A stretch of 64,000 nucleotides of DNA from Candidatus Gastranaerophilales bacterium (GCA_028696075.1 JAQVHS010000003.1:57639-121638); one strand, 5' to 3'; numbered from the stretch's first letter, positions 6,140 through 15,581 are shown. Notes: generated by a model not told the origin, from the letters alone. Numbers and translations: made by a program.

Positions 6140-8515
6140 TTATATAAACAAGTTTGAGCCGGCGCCAATGCTTTTTGATACGTATTTAGCCACGCCGCCG
6201 ATTTCTACACCATCTATAAGTTCTTCCCGTTTAATACCCATTACGTCCATAGACATATTGCAGGCAATGAACTTGACCCCTGATTGTTGAGCTTGTTCTA
6301 TAAGTTCATTTAATGTTGAGATGTTTTTATTTTTCATAACCCATTTCATCATAATTGAACCGGCTCCGCCCATATTCATCTTGGACAGGGTAAGTTTGTC
6401 GGCGCCTTGCGGCATCATCATAGAAAACATTTTGTCTATCAACCCTTTTTTTACATTTACGTTGGATTTTCTTAATATATTCAGCCCCCAAAAAGTGAAA
6501 AACAGTGTTACATCACACCCGCTTGCTTTGGCTCCGTTTGCTATTATAAATGCTGCTAAAGCCTTGTCTAAATCGTTAGAAAAAACAACTATAGTTTGAC
6601 TGTTGGATTTTTCATTATGTAGGGCAACAGGACAGGCATTGCCTTTTTGGATAATTGCCTTAATCACCTTATCTTTTTGCTCCAGGCTTAAAAGGGTATT
6701 CCCCGTCATTTCGCACCAGGCTTCAACATCGGACTTGAAACCTTTGTCGGTTGAGGTTATTTCTAAAAGTTCATTATCCTGCAGCTCATTTATTTTAGAA
6801 GCAAGTCTTACAATAGGTCCGGGGCATTGCAGACCCGTAGCATCTATTTTTACTGTTGATTGATCACAACAGTATGTAGTTAAACATTTATCTTCTTTTT
6901 TTTTAACGATTGCTTTGCTATTTTTTGTAAGTTCTTTGTATAGTTCAACGCCGCCTGCCAAAGAATAAATATTATCAAAACCTTTTTGATTAAGAATTCT
7001 TTCGGCTACATAGCTTGTGTAGCCTGTATTACAGAATAAAATCACTTTTTTATCTTTCGGCACCTCGTTGTATCTGCTTCTTAATTCATCTATGGGGATA
7101 TTTACAGCTCCTTCAACGGTGCTTATATTAAATATGGCGGAAGGTCTTATATCAATTAAATATGCTCCATCTAAATCTTCATCAAAAGCAGGTTTGATAT
7201 AATCGTTCAGTATATTCTCGGCATTCATTCCAAGTACGTTTACAGGGTCTTTTGCGGATGAATAAGGCGGAGCATAACAAAGTTCACTATCGAGCATTTC
7301 CTGCACTGTGCCGTTGTTTCTCATAACTGTCGCTATAACATCAATTCTTTTTTCTACCCCTTCCTGCCCTGCTGCCTGTGCGCCAAGAATTTTGCCCTCT
7401 TGCGTGAATAAAAGTTTAAAAAGAGTCTGTGTGGAATTCGGATAATATCCCGCAAAAGAACGGCTGTAAATAATACTCTTAAGATAAGGGATATTTTTAG
7501 CTTTTAATTGTTTTTCGTTGTTACCGCAAGAAGCTACGGTAAGGTCAAAAACTTTTAGTACGGCAGTTCCCTGAGAATTTTTGTATGTAGAATTGCCTCC
7601 CGAAATATTGTCGGCAATAATTCTTCCCTGACGGTTTGCAGGTCCTGCCAGAGGGATTAAAGTTTCATCCCCTGAAACAAAATCCCGCACTTCCACGCTG
7701 TCACCGCCTGCGTAAATATCAGGGTCCGCAGTTTGCATAAATTCGTTAACTTTCAGTCCCTTGTTCACTGCCAGCCCTGCTTCTTTAGCCAAAGTCGTTT
7801 CGGGGCTAACGCCTATAGCCATAATTACAATATCAAATTCAACCTCATTACCTGAGTTTAAAACAATTTTATTTTCATAAAAACGTGCTACACCGTCAGA
7901 GAGTATAAGTTCAACCCCGTTATCTCTCATTTCATTTTGGGCAACTGCAGCTGCTTCGTAGTCTACGGGCGCTAAAATTTGATTTTGAAGCTCTATAAGC
8001 GTTGTATCAAGACTCATTTCAGCAAGGTTTTCCGCCATTTCAATCCCTATAAAGCCGCCGCCTATAACCACTGCTTTTTTCACATTGTTGTTCTTGATAA
8101 AGTTTTTTATCCCATCTGCGTCAGCCAAAGTCCTTACCGTAAAAACCTTGCTTCTATCCATACCTTCAAACGGCGGAACTATGGGGTTTGCACCTAATGC
8201 AAGAACGAGCTTGTCGTAAGAAATCAATTCTCCGTTTTGCAGTTCCACATTTTTGGCTTCACGGTTGATTTTTACAACTTCCGAGTTTAATTTAACATCA
8301 ATATTAAACCAATCTTTGAATTTTTTAGGGTTTGATACAAGTATTTTGCCCCTGTCATTAATAACATCCGAGCAATAATAGGGTAAACCGCAATTTGCTA
8401 TGGAGATTTCGTTAGTTTTTTCTAAAATTAGAATTTCGAAGGTTTCATCCAATCTTCTTAATCTTGCCGCACAGCTTGCCCCGCAAGCCCCGCCGCCTAT
8501 TATTACTGTTTTCAT
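6140..8515 (-). CDS. CoA-disulfide reductase / rhodanese / TusA / DsrE-like fusion
   Basis: A 791-residue cytoplasmic sulfur-handling enzyme of four modules. Residues ~1-445 are an FAD/NAD(P)H disulfide reductase of the CoA-disulfide or NADH persulfide reductase type: VIIGGGACGASCAAR at 4-18, redox Cys42 in NCGLPYY, and a second GGGFIGIEMAE NAD-binding motif near 152. Residues ~455-545 are a rhodanese domain with Cys495 in FCNTGYTS. Residues ~555-625 are a TusA domain with Cys564 in LQCPGP. Residues ~635-791 are a DsrE/F-like peroxiredoxin-family domain. The fusion puts persulfide formation, relay and reduction in one chain. It is divergent from an ArsR regulator over a shared operator region, so transcription is probably de-repressed by reactive sulfur species or a related signal. 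This architecture is known from Firmicutes. Confidence 0.92.
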   Translation of the reverse strand: MKTVIIGGGACGASCAARLRRLDETFEILILEKTNEISIANCGLPYYCSDVINDRGKILVSNPKKFKDWFNIDVKLNSEVVKINREAKNVELQNGELISYDKLVLALGANPIVPPFEGMDRSKVFTVRTLADADGIKNFIKNNNVKKAVVIGGGFIGIEMAENLAEMSLDTTLIELQNQILAPVDYEAAAVAQNEMRDNGVELILSDGVARFYENKIVLNSGNEVEFDIVIMAIGVSPETTLAKEAGLAVNKGLKVNEFMQTADPDIYAGGDSVEVRDFVSGDETLIPLAGPANRQGRIIADNISGGNSTYKNSQGTAVLKVFDLTVASCGNNEKQLKAKNIPYLKSIIYSRSFAGYYPNSTQTLFKLLFTQEGKILGAQAAGQEGVEKRIDVIATVMRNNGTVQEMLDSELCYAPPYSSAKDPVNVLGMNAENILNDYIKPAFDEDLDGAYLIDIRPSAIFNISTVEGAVNIPIDELRSRYNEVPKDKKVILFCNTGYTSYVAERILNQKGFDNIYSLAGGVELYKELTKNSKAIVKKKEDKCLTTYCCDQSTVKIDATGLQCPGPIVRLASKINELQDNELLEITSTDKGFKSDVEAWCEMTGNTLLSLEQKDKVIKAIIQKGNACPVALHNEKSNSQTIVVFSNDLDKALAAFIIANGAKASGCDVTLFFTFWGLNILRKSNVNVKKGLIDKMFSMMMPQGADKLTLSKMNMGGAGSIMMKWVMKNKNISTLNELIEQAQQSGVKFIACNMSMDVMGIKREELIDGVEIGGVAKYVSKSIGAGSNLFI

Positions 8516-8536
8516 ATATTTCTCCTAATTACATGC

Positions 8537-8583
8537 TTGCCAATATTCATATTTTATAATATTATAATAACCTAATATTATAA
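8537..8583. promoter_or_regulatory. Divergent promoters with ArsR-type operator
   Basis: On the plus strand TTGCCA (8537-8542) and TATTAT (8560-8565) are 17 bases apart and drive the arsR gene. The perfect 14-base palindrome TTATAATATTATAA (8554-8567) covers that -10 box. The 11-mer TAATATTATAA occurs at 8557-8567 and again at 8573-8583, 16 bases apart. On the minus strand TTGTTT and TAATAT 17 bases apart in the same segment could serve the fusion gene. One regulator could therefore silence both directions. The core CTAATATTATAA at 8572-8583 resembles the operator at 16228-16239. Confidence 0.6.
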
Positions 8584-8599
8584 ACAAGGAAATAAAAAT

Positions 8600-8881
8600 A
8601 TGCAAGTTAATGATTATGTGAAAATATTTGATGCACTTTCACATCCTATAAGGCTAAAGATTGTTTGCGGGCTTGTGCATGCAGAACGTTGTAATGTAGG
8701 TACAATGAGCCAAAGACTCGGGGTATCGCAGTCTTTGATTTCACAGCATGTGAATATTTTAAAAAATGCTGAAATTATTAAGGGCTACAGAGAAGGGAAT
8801 GTAATCTGGTATAAACTTGAGAATGATTTGGCGAGAAAACTTTTGACAAATATAGAAATTAATATATGTGATGAAAACTAG
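8600..8881 (+). CDS. ArsR-family regulator (possible persulfide or metal sensor)
   Basis: A 93-residue winged-helix repressor of the ArsR/SmtB family: DALSHPIRLKIVCGL opening helices, SQSLISQHVNILKNAEII recognition region, then the WYKLEND wing. It has Cys23, Cys31 (in ERCNVGTM) and Cys90 (in NICDEN). The Cys31/Cys90 pair lies in positions broadly comparable to the two sulfur-sensing cysteines of SqrR/BigR-type members, and the neighbouring sulfurtransferase fusion makes persulfide sensing an attractive inference. The classical ELCVCDL metal motif is reduced to one Cys. The gene is divergent from the fusion enzyme and co-transcribed with the peroxiredoxin 15 bases downstream. Start supported by AAGGA. 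Confidence 0.87.
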   Translation: MQVNDYVKIFDALSHPIRLKIVCGLVHAERCNVGTMSQRLGVSQSLISQHVNILKNAEIIKGYREGNVIWYKLENDLARKLLTNIEINICDEN

Positions 8882-8896
8882 ATGAAAGGAGACACT

Positions 8897-9646
8897 ATGT
8901 TTAAAAAAATTATTCTATCTTTATGCGTTATGTCGTTTTTAATGCTTGGTGCAAATGCAATGCCTTTAATAGGTGATGATGCTCCTGCATTTACGGCGAA
9001 AACTACACAAGGTGTGGTGAATTTCCCTCAAGACTACAAGGGTAAGTGGGTCATTTTATTTTCTCATCCTGCTGATTTTACCCCTGTGTGTACAACGGAG
9101 TTTATGACTTTTCAAAAAATGATGCCTGAATTTAAAGCTCTAAACACAGAGATTATCGGGCTTTCTATTGACAGTCTTTATGCTCATATGGCTTGGTTTA
9201 GGACAATCAAAGAAAAAATTGAATACAAAGACATGAAAAACATGGAGATTACTTTTCCTTTAATTGAAGACATTAAGATGGATGTTTCAGCTAAGTACGG
9301 TATGGTTCAGCCCAATGTATCAACAACGCAGGCAGTGCGTGCTGTTTTTATAATTGACCCTAATGCAAAAGTAAGAGCGATTATGTACTACCCTGCTTCT
9401 GCGGGAAGAAACTTCCAGGAAATTAAACGGTTGCTTATTGCTTTACAGACTTCTGATGCGTTTGGAGTGGCAACTCCTGCCGATTGGCAGCCCGGCGACC
9501 CTGTAATTGTTCCTCCGCCAAACTCTTGCGGCGTTATTAAAGAAAGAAACGCAAAACCTGACCCGGCAGTAACATGTAACGACTGGTTTATGTGCTTCAA
9601 AAAATTGCCTAAAGAAACTATTTCACAAAAGTTATTGAAAAAATAA
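8897..9646 (+). CDS. Exported Prx6/AhpC-type peroxiredoxin
   Basis: A 249-residue thiol peroxidase, starting at the ATG at 8897 because AAAGGAGA sits correctly before it; an earlier in-frame ATG at 8882 lies upstream of that site. Residues 1-21 are a signal peptide (KKIILSLCVMSFLMLGANA) with an Ala-x-Ala end, so the enzyme should be periplasmic, which is unusual for this family. The peroxidatic cysteine is Cys65 in DFTPVCTTEF. Three further cysteines near the C-terminus (PNSCGV, VTCNDWFMCFKKL) could resolve the sulfenate. It reduces H2O2, organic peroxides or peroxynitrite using a thiol donor. It shares an operon with the ArsR regulator, and an intrinsic terminator follows. Confidence 0.92.
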   Translation: MFKKIILSLCVMSFLMLGANAMPLIGDDAPAFTAKTTQGVVNFPQDYKGKWVILFSHPADFTPVCTTEFMTFQKMMPEFKALNTEIIGLSIDSLYAHMAWFRTIKEKIEYKDMKNMEITFPLIEDIKMDVSAKYGMVQPNVSTTQAVRAVFIIDPNAKVRAIMYYPASAGRNFQEIKRLLIALQTSDAFGVATPADWQPGDPVIVPPPNSCGVIKERNAKPDPAVTCNDWFMCFKKLPKETISQKLLKK

Positions 9647-9666
9647 AACAACTTTTCTAATACTTC

Positions 9667-9694
9667 AAAGAGGGTTTTTAAACCCTCTTTTTTT
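9667..9694. terminator. Intrinsic terminator (bidirectional)
   Basis: AAAGAGGGT pairs with ACCCTCTTT around a short AT loop, followed by a run of T on the plus strand and flanked by A on the other side. It lies between the convergent peroxiredoxin and DUF2892 genes and can serve both. Confidence 0.88.
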
Positions 9695-9704
9695 ATCCGT
9701 ATAT

Positions 9705-9926
9705 TTAATTGTCTTTAGGCTTAACACCCAGTTTAACAAGAATATTTGCCATTATACAAAAGCCGCTCAGCGCAAAAATAATAAGATTTATGCCTACAAG
9801 AGCCGTTAAAATAAGCCAATACTCGCTGAAAAAGTAAGCCAAAGCCAAGCTTAACAGAACCATTACACCTGCGATAAGATAAATAATTCTTTCTAAATAC
9901 CAACTGTCGGTTTTTGCCATATACAT
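9705..9926 (-). CDS. DUF2892 (YgaP-like) inner membrane protein
   Basis: A 73-residue protein with two transmembrane helices (IIYLIAGVMVLLSLALAYFF and LIFALSGFCIMANILVKLG) and the family's WYLERII start and SGFCIMANIL end. In YgaP this domain is fused to a rhodanese and is regulated by an ArsR protein, so a sulfur-trafficking role fits the surrounding genes. The conserved Cys lies near the membrane interface. AGGAG nine bases before the first ATG supports this start over the Met at position 3. It is the last gene of the six-gene trx-arsR-tolC-adaptor-RND operon, with its ATG only three bases after the RND stop. Confidence 0.8.
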   Translation of the reverse strand: MYMAKTDSWYLERIIYLIAGVMVLLSLALAYFFSEYWLILTALVGINLIIFALSGFCIMANILVKLGVKPKDN

Positions 9927-9929
9927 AAT

Positions 9930-12900
9930 TTAATTCTCCTTTTTTGAAAATATTTCATAGTAAAGAACAGGAACAACTATAAGAGTTAAAATCGTAGCCA
10001 CAACAGCGCCGAACATCATAGCAATAGCAAGCCCCTGAAATATTGGGTCAAAAAGCATTACAAACGAGCCTACAACAACCGCCAGAGCCGTTAAAAGTAT
10101 TGGTCGAAATCTTACCAGTCCGGCTTTTATAACAGCTTCTTTAAGCGCTGTACCTTCTTGCGTTTCAAGGTGTATGAAGTCAACCAACAGGATAGAGTTT
10201 CTTACAATAATTCCAGAAAGCGCTATGAATCCTATCATAGAGGTTGCCGTGAAAAACGCCTGAAATATCAAATGTCCCGGCAGTATTCCCACAAGTGTAA
10301 GCGGTATAGGCGCCATAATTACAAGCGGAGTTACAAAGTCCTTAAACCAGGCCACAACAAGTACATAAATCAACACCAGCACGGCTGCAAAAGCTATACC
10401 CATATCCCTGAAAACTTCAAGTGTAATATGCCACTCACCATCCCACTTCACGGAATATTCACTTTCATTATCAGGCATTGCAATATTTAATTGCTTTAGT
10501 TTTTTGTCGTTATCAAGTTTCAGTTTAGAAATTATGTTATTCATATCAAGAACAGCATAGACAGGGCTTTCTATCTCTTTCGCAACATCTCCTGTTACAT
10601 AAGTTACTCTTCTCATGTTTTTATGATAGATAGTTTGTTCCTGTTCGCCTGTTTCTTGTTTAACAAGTCCTGAAACAGGAATTAACCTGCCTGTTTGTGC
10701 CGGAACAGTTATACTGGTTAAAGCATTGATATCACTGCGCTCTGATAGCGGCATTCTTAAAAATATTTCGACAGGTTCTTTTTCTTTATCAAAATGCACC
10801 AGACCTGCAGAAGTTCCGCCAAGCGAGGTTTTAATTGCCTGCGAAATAATATCCGTACTGACTCCGTTTAGGGCCGCTTTTTCTTTATCGGGTATAAAGG
10901 TGATTTTTGTCTGAGGGTCTTCGACATACCAGTCTACATCTACAATTCCTTTTACCTTAGTAAAGATATCCTTTATTTTGCCCGCAATTTCTACCTGTTT
11001 CTCAGGGTCAGGACCGTAAACCTCTGCTACAAGCGTGCTTATGACGGGAGGACCGGGCGGAATTTCCGCTAATTTAACGTTAGCATTGTATTTTACACCT
11101 ATTTTTTGAAGTTCGGGGCGCATCATTTTTGCCAAATCATGGCTTTGTTTGTGTCTGTCGTGTTTTGGCTTTAAGTTGACCTGAATATCAGCTTCGTTAC
11201 TGTTTGAGCGTAAAAAATAGTGCCTCACCAGTCCGTTGAAATTATGTGGAGCTGATGAACCTACATAAGTTTGATAATTTATGACTTCCGGGATTGTATT
11301 TATATATTTGCCCAAAGCTTGTGTTACCGCGGCAGTTTCTTCTAAGGTAGAGCCTTCCGGCATATCAACAATTATTTGAATTTCGCTTTTGTTATCAAAA
11401 GGAAGCATTTTAAATTGAACCAACTTAAGCGGAACTAACATAAATGCAAGGATTAGCAAACCCGCGATAATTTTCATTGAATTGAGGCGCTTGCCTCTGT
11501 TTTCAACAAGCGGGGTTAAAATGTGTTTGTAAATTTCAACCATTTTACCGTCTTGATGTTCTTCATGGTCTTCGCCTTCGTGCTTTTCATCTTTCAGGAC
11601 TATATAGCTTAGCCATGGGCTTACAATGAAGGCTACGAGCAAAGAAAATATCATTGCTGCAGAAGCTCCTATCGGTATAGGGCGCATATAAGGTCCCATC
11701 AGTCCGGATACGAATGCCATAGGAAGCAAAGCCGCTACTACAGTGAACGTTGCTAAAATAGTGGGATTGCCGACCTCGTTAACGGCTTTAACGGCTGTTT
11801 TTATGCTTGCACCTTCAAGTTTGAAGTGCCTGTGTATGTTTTCAACGACAACAATTGCGTCATCTACCAAAATTCCTATCGAAAATATCAAAGCAAAAAG
11901 CGTAACCCTGTTGAGGGTATAGCCCATCAAAAAACTTATTAATAATGTAAGAGAAAGAGTTACAGGAACCGCAACCGCCACAACAAGAGCTTCTTTGCGC
12001 CCCAGAAAAAATGCAATTAAAGCTATTACGGAAATGGTTGCAATAAGCATATGGCTCAAAAGCTCGTCAGACTTTTCTTTGGCGGTTTCACCGTAGTTTC
12101 TTGTAACTGTTATATTGATATCGTTTGGGATTAGATAACTTTTCATGTTTTCAATTTTTGCCAAAGCCCTGTGAGAAACATTGGTTGCATTAGTACCTTT
12201 TTTCTTTGACAAAGATATTGTAACAGCTTCGTTTGAGCCGGTTTTGTGGTCATAATTAAATACATAATTAACCGGTTCTTCTGCTGTATCTTCCACTTCG
12301 GCAACATTTTTGAGATAAACAGGCATATTGTTGTTCACACCTACTACAAGGTTTCCCAGTTCTGTAGAGTCTTTTATAAATCCGCCTGTATCTACTATAA
12401 ATTCTTTATTGTCAGACTGTACCCTGCCTGAATTGAGTAAAAAATTCGACTTTTGAATAGCCTGCATTATCTGAAAAGTACTAAGGTTATACCCTTGCAA
12501 TTTTGCAGGGTCAAAGGTTACTTTCACCTGCCTTTTTTGCCCTCCGGTAACGCTTACTTCTGATACATCACCGTCTTTTTTCAGCTCATCGGCTATTTCA
12601 GCTGCCACACGCCGCAGCTCGTAGCCTGTAAAATGCTTGTTATTACTTGACATTGTCAAAGCCAAAATAGGCACGTCGTCAATGGAGCGGATTTTAATTA
12701 ACGGCTGTGATACACCTTGGGGTATTCTGTCAAAATTGGAATACAGTTTATTATAAAGCTTGATGGTGCTGTCTTCGGCGTTTTGACCTACCTGATAACG
12801 TACAATGGTTAAATTCATGCCGGGTTTGATTATAGAGTATACATATTCTACACCCGGAATCTCGGAAATAAGCTGCTCCATAGGTCTTGTAACACGTGCT

Positions 12901-13118
12901 TCTACTTCCTGAGCCGTTGCGCCGGGATATTGCACAAACACATCTGCCATCGGTACAACTATTTGCGGCTCTTCTTCTCTGGGCGTAACAACTGTAGCAA
13001 AAACTCCCAGGATTATTGATGCCAGAATTATCAAAGGTGTTAACTTTGACTGTATAAACATTTGGGCTATTTTGCCCGAAACTCCTATTTTGTCTTTATT
13101 TTCTTCATTATTTGTCAT
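9930..13118 (-). CDS. RND efflux pump, inner-membrane permease
   Basis: A 1062-residue resistance-nodulation-division permease with the twofold repeat of six membrane helices and large periplasmic loops. The proton-relay pair is visible in helix 4 (SIGILVDDAIVVVEN), as in drug/HAE-type pumps; heavy-metal CzcA types usually carry Asp-Gly here. Helix 1 is PLIILASIILGVFATVV, and the second half begins near residue 545. With the adaptor and TolC encoded upstream it forms a tripartite proton-driven efflux pump. Substrate is unknown; the operon partners (thioredoxin, ArsR, DUF2892) suggest a toxic thiol, sulfide or metal-related compound rather than an antibiotic. The start overlaps the adaptor stop by 11 bases. 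Confidence 0.95.
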   Translation of the reverse strand: MTNNEENKDKIGVSGKIAQMFIQSKLTPLIILASIILGVFATVVTPREEEPQIVVPMADVFVQYPGATAQEVEARVTRPMEQLISEIPGVEYVYSIIKPGMNLTIVRYQVGQNAEDSTIKLYNKLYSNFDRIPQGVSQPLIKIRSIDDVPILALTMSSNNKHFTGYELRRVAAEIADELKKDGDVSEVSVTGGQKRQVKVTFDPAKLQGYNLSTFQIMQAIQKSNFLLNSGRVQSDNKEFIVDTGGFIKDSTELGNLVVGVNNNMPVYLKNVAEVEDTAEEPVNYVFNYDHKTGSNEAVTISLSKKKGTNATNVSHRALAKIENMKSYLIPNDINITVTRNYGETAKEKSDELLSHMLIATISVIALIAFFLGRKEALVVAVAVPVTLSLTLLISFLMGYTLNRVTLFALIFSIGILVDDAIVVVENIHRHFKLEGASIKTAVKAVNEVGNPTILATFTVVAALLPMAFVSGLMGPYMRPIPIGASAAMIFSLLVAFIVSPWLSYIVLKDEKHEGEDHEEHQDGKMVEIYKHILTPLVENRGKRLNSMKIIAGLLILAFMLVPLKLVQFKMLPFDNKSEIQIIVDMPEGSTLEETAAVTQALGKYINTIPEVINYQTYVGSSAPHNFNGLVRHYFLRSNSNEADIQVNLKPKHDRHKQSHDLAKMMRPELQKIGVKYNANVKLAEIPPGPPVISTLVAEVYGPDPEKQVEIAGKIKDIFTKVKGIVDVDWYVEDPQTKITFIPDKEKAALNGVSTDIISQAIKTSLGGTSAGLVHFDKEKEPVEIFLRMPLSERSDINALTSITVPAQTGRLIPVSGLVKQETGEQEQTIYHKNMRRVTYVTGDVAKEIESPVYAVLDMNNIISKLKLDNDKKLKQLNIAMPDNESEYSVKWDGEWHITLEVFRDMGIAFAAVLVLIYVLVVAWFKDFVTPLVIMAPIPLTLVGILPGHLIFQAFFTATSMIGFIALSGIIVRNSILLVDFIHLETQEGTALKEAVIKAGLVRFRPILLTALAVVVGSFVMLFDPIFQGLAIAMMFGAVVATILTLIVVPVLYYEIFSKKEN

Positions 13119-14190
13119 TTATTTTTCCGCCATCTATTGCTTTAACTGCTCCAACAGTGATTATTTTATCTCCGTCATTCAACCCTGACAGTACTTCTAT
13201 GTTTTCGCCGTAAGTTTTCCCTGTTCTTATGAGTCTGTAGGAAATAGTATTTTCATCATCAACGGTGTAAACTCCGGTGAGTTCGCCTTTTTGAATAACC
13301 GCAGTTTTTGGTACAAAAATGGCGGTTTTTGTGGCTATGGGAATATTTATTTTTGCAAATTGTCCGCCTGTTAAGCCTGCAGCATCTATTTTCGCTTTAA
13401 AAGTCCTTGTTGAAGGGTCAATATATTTAACTACTTTTGTAATTTTGCGCTGCAGGGTCTTGTCTCCGATTTCCAAGGAAACCGAAATACCTTCTTTTAC
13501 CTTGTCCAAATAACTCTCGTCTATATTTGCCACAAGCTCTTTTTCGCCGGGAGCTTCAATAGCAATCAGCGGCTGACCTTGAAGCGCTGTTGTTCCTGCG
13601 TCTATATATTTTTGCGTTACTATGCCTGAAACAGGCGCTGTTACTCGTGAATAACCCTGGTAAACTTTAACTTCCCCCAACCCTGCCTGTGCTTGCTGAA
13701 CTCCTGCCAAAGCACGTTGATATTCGGAAGCGGCAATATTTTTTTGGGTTGAGTATTGGTCAAACTCTTGTTTGCTTATAACTTTTTCGTCATAAAGGGT
13801 TTTATACCTTTGGTAAGTTTTTTCCGCCATTTTCATATTTTGATAGGCAGAATCCGCAGTCATTTGTGCGGCTTTAATTCCCGCATTTGCCCCTGATGCT
13901 TTTTGAGCTAAATCTCTTGCGTCAATAGTTAAGAGCAGCTGCCCCGACTTAACGGTATCACCCTCCTGCACAGCTGTTGAAGTAACCCTGCCGTTAAGCA
14001 TTGCTGATACAACGCTGTTTGTCTTGGATTTAACGGTTCCTGACGTTGTATAAAAACTATCTGCGCTTTTCTTGGTTACTGTTTCAATCTGTACTCCTGA
14101 TACTAAAGGCTGCAGGGGTTTTTCGGAGTGGTGCGAACAGCCTGCCGAAACTATTGTGCTTAATGCTATTATCAGTAATAGTTTTCTCAT
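13108..14190 (-). CDS. RND pump periplasmic adaptor (membrane fusion protein)
   Basis: A 360-residue HlyD/AcrA-like adaptor. The N-terminus KLLLIIALSTIVSAGC with Cys18 looks like a lipoprotein signal, although Ser at -3 is not typical. Then come the split lipoyl domain (SGTVKSKTNSVVSAMLNGRV and AGLGEVKVYQGYSRVTAPVSG), a coiled-coil hairpin between them (about residues 95-165), and beta-barrel and membrane-proximal domains. It bridges the RND trimer to TolC. It sits between the TolC and RND genes with a 14-base gap on one side and an 11-base overlap on the other, so expression is coupled. Confidence 0.93.
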   Translation of the reverse strand: MRKLLLIIALSTIVSAGCSHHSEKPLQPLVSGVQIETVTKKSADSFYTTSGTVKSKTNSVVSAMLNGRVTSTAVQEGDTVKSGQLLLTIDARDLAQKASGANAGIKAAQMTADSAYQNMKMAEKTYQRYKTLYDEKVISKQEFDQYSTQKNIAASEYQRALAGVQQAQAGLGEVKVYQGYSRVTAPVSGIVTQKYIDAGTTALQGQPLIAIEAPGEKELVANIDESYLDKVKEGISVSLEIGDKTLQRKITKVVKYIDPSTRTFKAKIDAAGLTGGQFAKINIPIATKTAIFVPKTAVIQKGELTGVYTVDDENTISYRLIRTGKTYGENIEVLSGLNDGDKIITVGAVKAIDGGKINDK

Positions 14191-14204
14191 TTTTTATTTC
14201 CTCT

Positions 14205-15569
14205 TTATTTTGTATTAAGTGCCAATTCTTCGTTTAATACTCCGCTTTCAAAGTACAGATTGATTAATTGGGCTTTTAGCTCGTTATTGCTTTTCACAAG
14301 ATTGGCTCTTGCTCTGTCTAAATTGGTTTGAGAGTCCAATACATCCACAAACGGCGACAAGGAACTTTGCCACCTTTTTGTGACAAGCCTGTTGCCTTCC
14401 TGTGCCGTTAGTAATGCGATTTGAGCCAGTTCAAAATTTTTATTGCTCTCCTCTACACCGCTAAAGGCCTCGAAAACTTTAAAATCAATTGCGTTTTTGA
14501 GGGCTTCTAAATAAAATTCCGCTTCCTGAACCTTATCTTTGGCTTTTTTTGTTTCGTAGTTCCTTTTCATACCGTCAAAAGCATCCCAATGAAGATAAGC
14601 GCCCATTACGTAGTTGTTGCCTTCTGCCCCGAACGGATAGTTATTTTGATATAAATTGTACGAAGCATTGAGATTTAGAGTGGGGAACCAGTCCGCTTGC
14701 GCCAATCTTACGCCGTTTTTGGCATTTTGTACGTTAATTTCCAACGCTTTTAAGTCGTTTCTTTGCAGCATAAAATCTTTGTAATAATCAATGGTTTTTA
14801 AATCCAAAACAGGAGTATTATTAGATATTTCAACATTTGTTTTTCTGCCCAATAACATTCCCAACGAACGTTTGGCAACTTCCAGATTTTTATTCGCACT
14901 GACTAAACGCTGCTGTGCTTCCGATAGTTCTGTTTTCGCCCTCAATACATCCGAATAAAGCCCCAACTCACTTTTGTAGCGCAATTGCGCAATTCTTAAA
15001 TGCTCCTGTGCATCCTTTACGCCCTGCTGAGCGGCTTTAACGTACTCTTGCGCCGTTCCTGTTTGAAGGTAGTTTTGGGCAACGTTTTTAATTAATTCAT
15101 CCTGTTTCCTCAAATACACGTGGGCATTTGCACTATATTGTGTTTTTGATATTTTTAGCGCTACCAAAGAAGTTTTGTTAAAAACAGGAACCTGTACCAA
15201 CCCGTAAGTCATAAAATTCGTTATATTACCGGGGTTGTTGAAGGAGCCGGGCGCACCTGCGAAATCAGCGGAGGTTAAGCGTCTTTGGTTTAATTTTAGC
15301 CCGAATACCTGAGCAGGGTTGTTTGTAGAAGCAAAATCTTCGCCAAAACTGACCCTCGGCAAAAGATAGCTTCTTGAAATACCGATATCTTTTTCAGAAG
15401 CCGACAGCGCTGCTTTCATAGCCATAAGTTCTTTGTTGTTTTCAAGCGCAATGAGGATAGCCTCATTAAAATCAACGGGTTTCTGCACAGCGCCTAACTC
15501 CTCTGCAAAAACCGTTGTGCTTATAAAAATCACCGCTAAAGCTAAAATTATTCCAAATATCTTCTTCAT
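14205..15569 (-). CDS. TolC-family outer membrane efflux protein
   Basis: A 454-residue outer-membrane channel. A signal peptide (KKIFGIILALAVIFISTTVFA, residues 2-22) is followed by two outer-membrane-efflux repeats rich in long amphipathic helices, typical of the alpha-barrel tunnel: AYVRKQ-type coiled segments at ~150-235 and ~340-440. The length matches the family. It forms the exit duct of the tripartite pump encoded by the next two genes and is direct evidence for a diderm envelope. It follows the ArsR gene by 12 bases in the same operon. Confidence 0.92.
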   Translation of the reverse strand: MKKIFGIILALAVIFISTTVFAEELGAVQKPVDFNEAILIALENNKELMAMKAALSASEKDIGISRSYLLPRVSFGEDFASTNNPAQVFGLKLNQRRLTSADFAGAPGSFNNPGNITNFMTYGLVQVPVFNKTSLVALKISKTQYSANAHVYLRKQDELIKNVAQNYLQTGTAQEYVKAAQQGVKDAQEHLRIAQLRYKSELGLYSDVLRAKTELSEAQQRLVSANKNLEVAKRSLGMLLGRKTNVEISNNTPVLDLKTIDYYKDFMLQRNDLKALEINVQNAKNGVRLAQADWFPTLNLNASYNLYQNNYPFGAEGNNYVMGAYLHWDAFDGMKRNYETKKAKDKVQEAEFYLEALKNAIDFKVFEAFSGVEESNKNFELAQIALLTAQEGNRLVTKRWQSSLSPFVDVLDSQTNLDRARANLVKSNNELKAQLINLYFESGVLNEELALNTK

Positions 15570-15581
15570 TTTTTCAAATCC

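Noticed and set aside
8882..8896. Upstream in-frame ATG of the peroxiredoxin
   Set aside because: It precedes the AAAGGAGA ribosome-binding site and would add five residues before the signal peptide.
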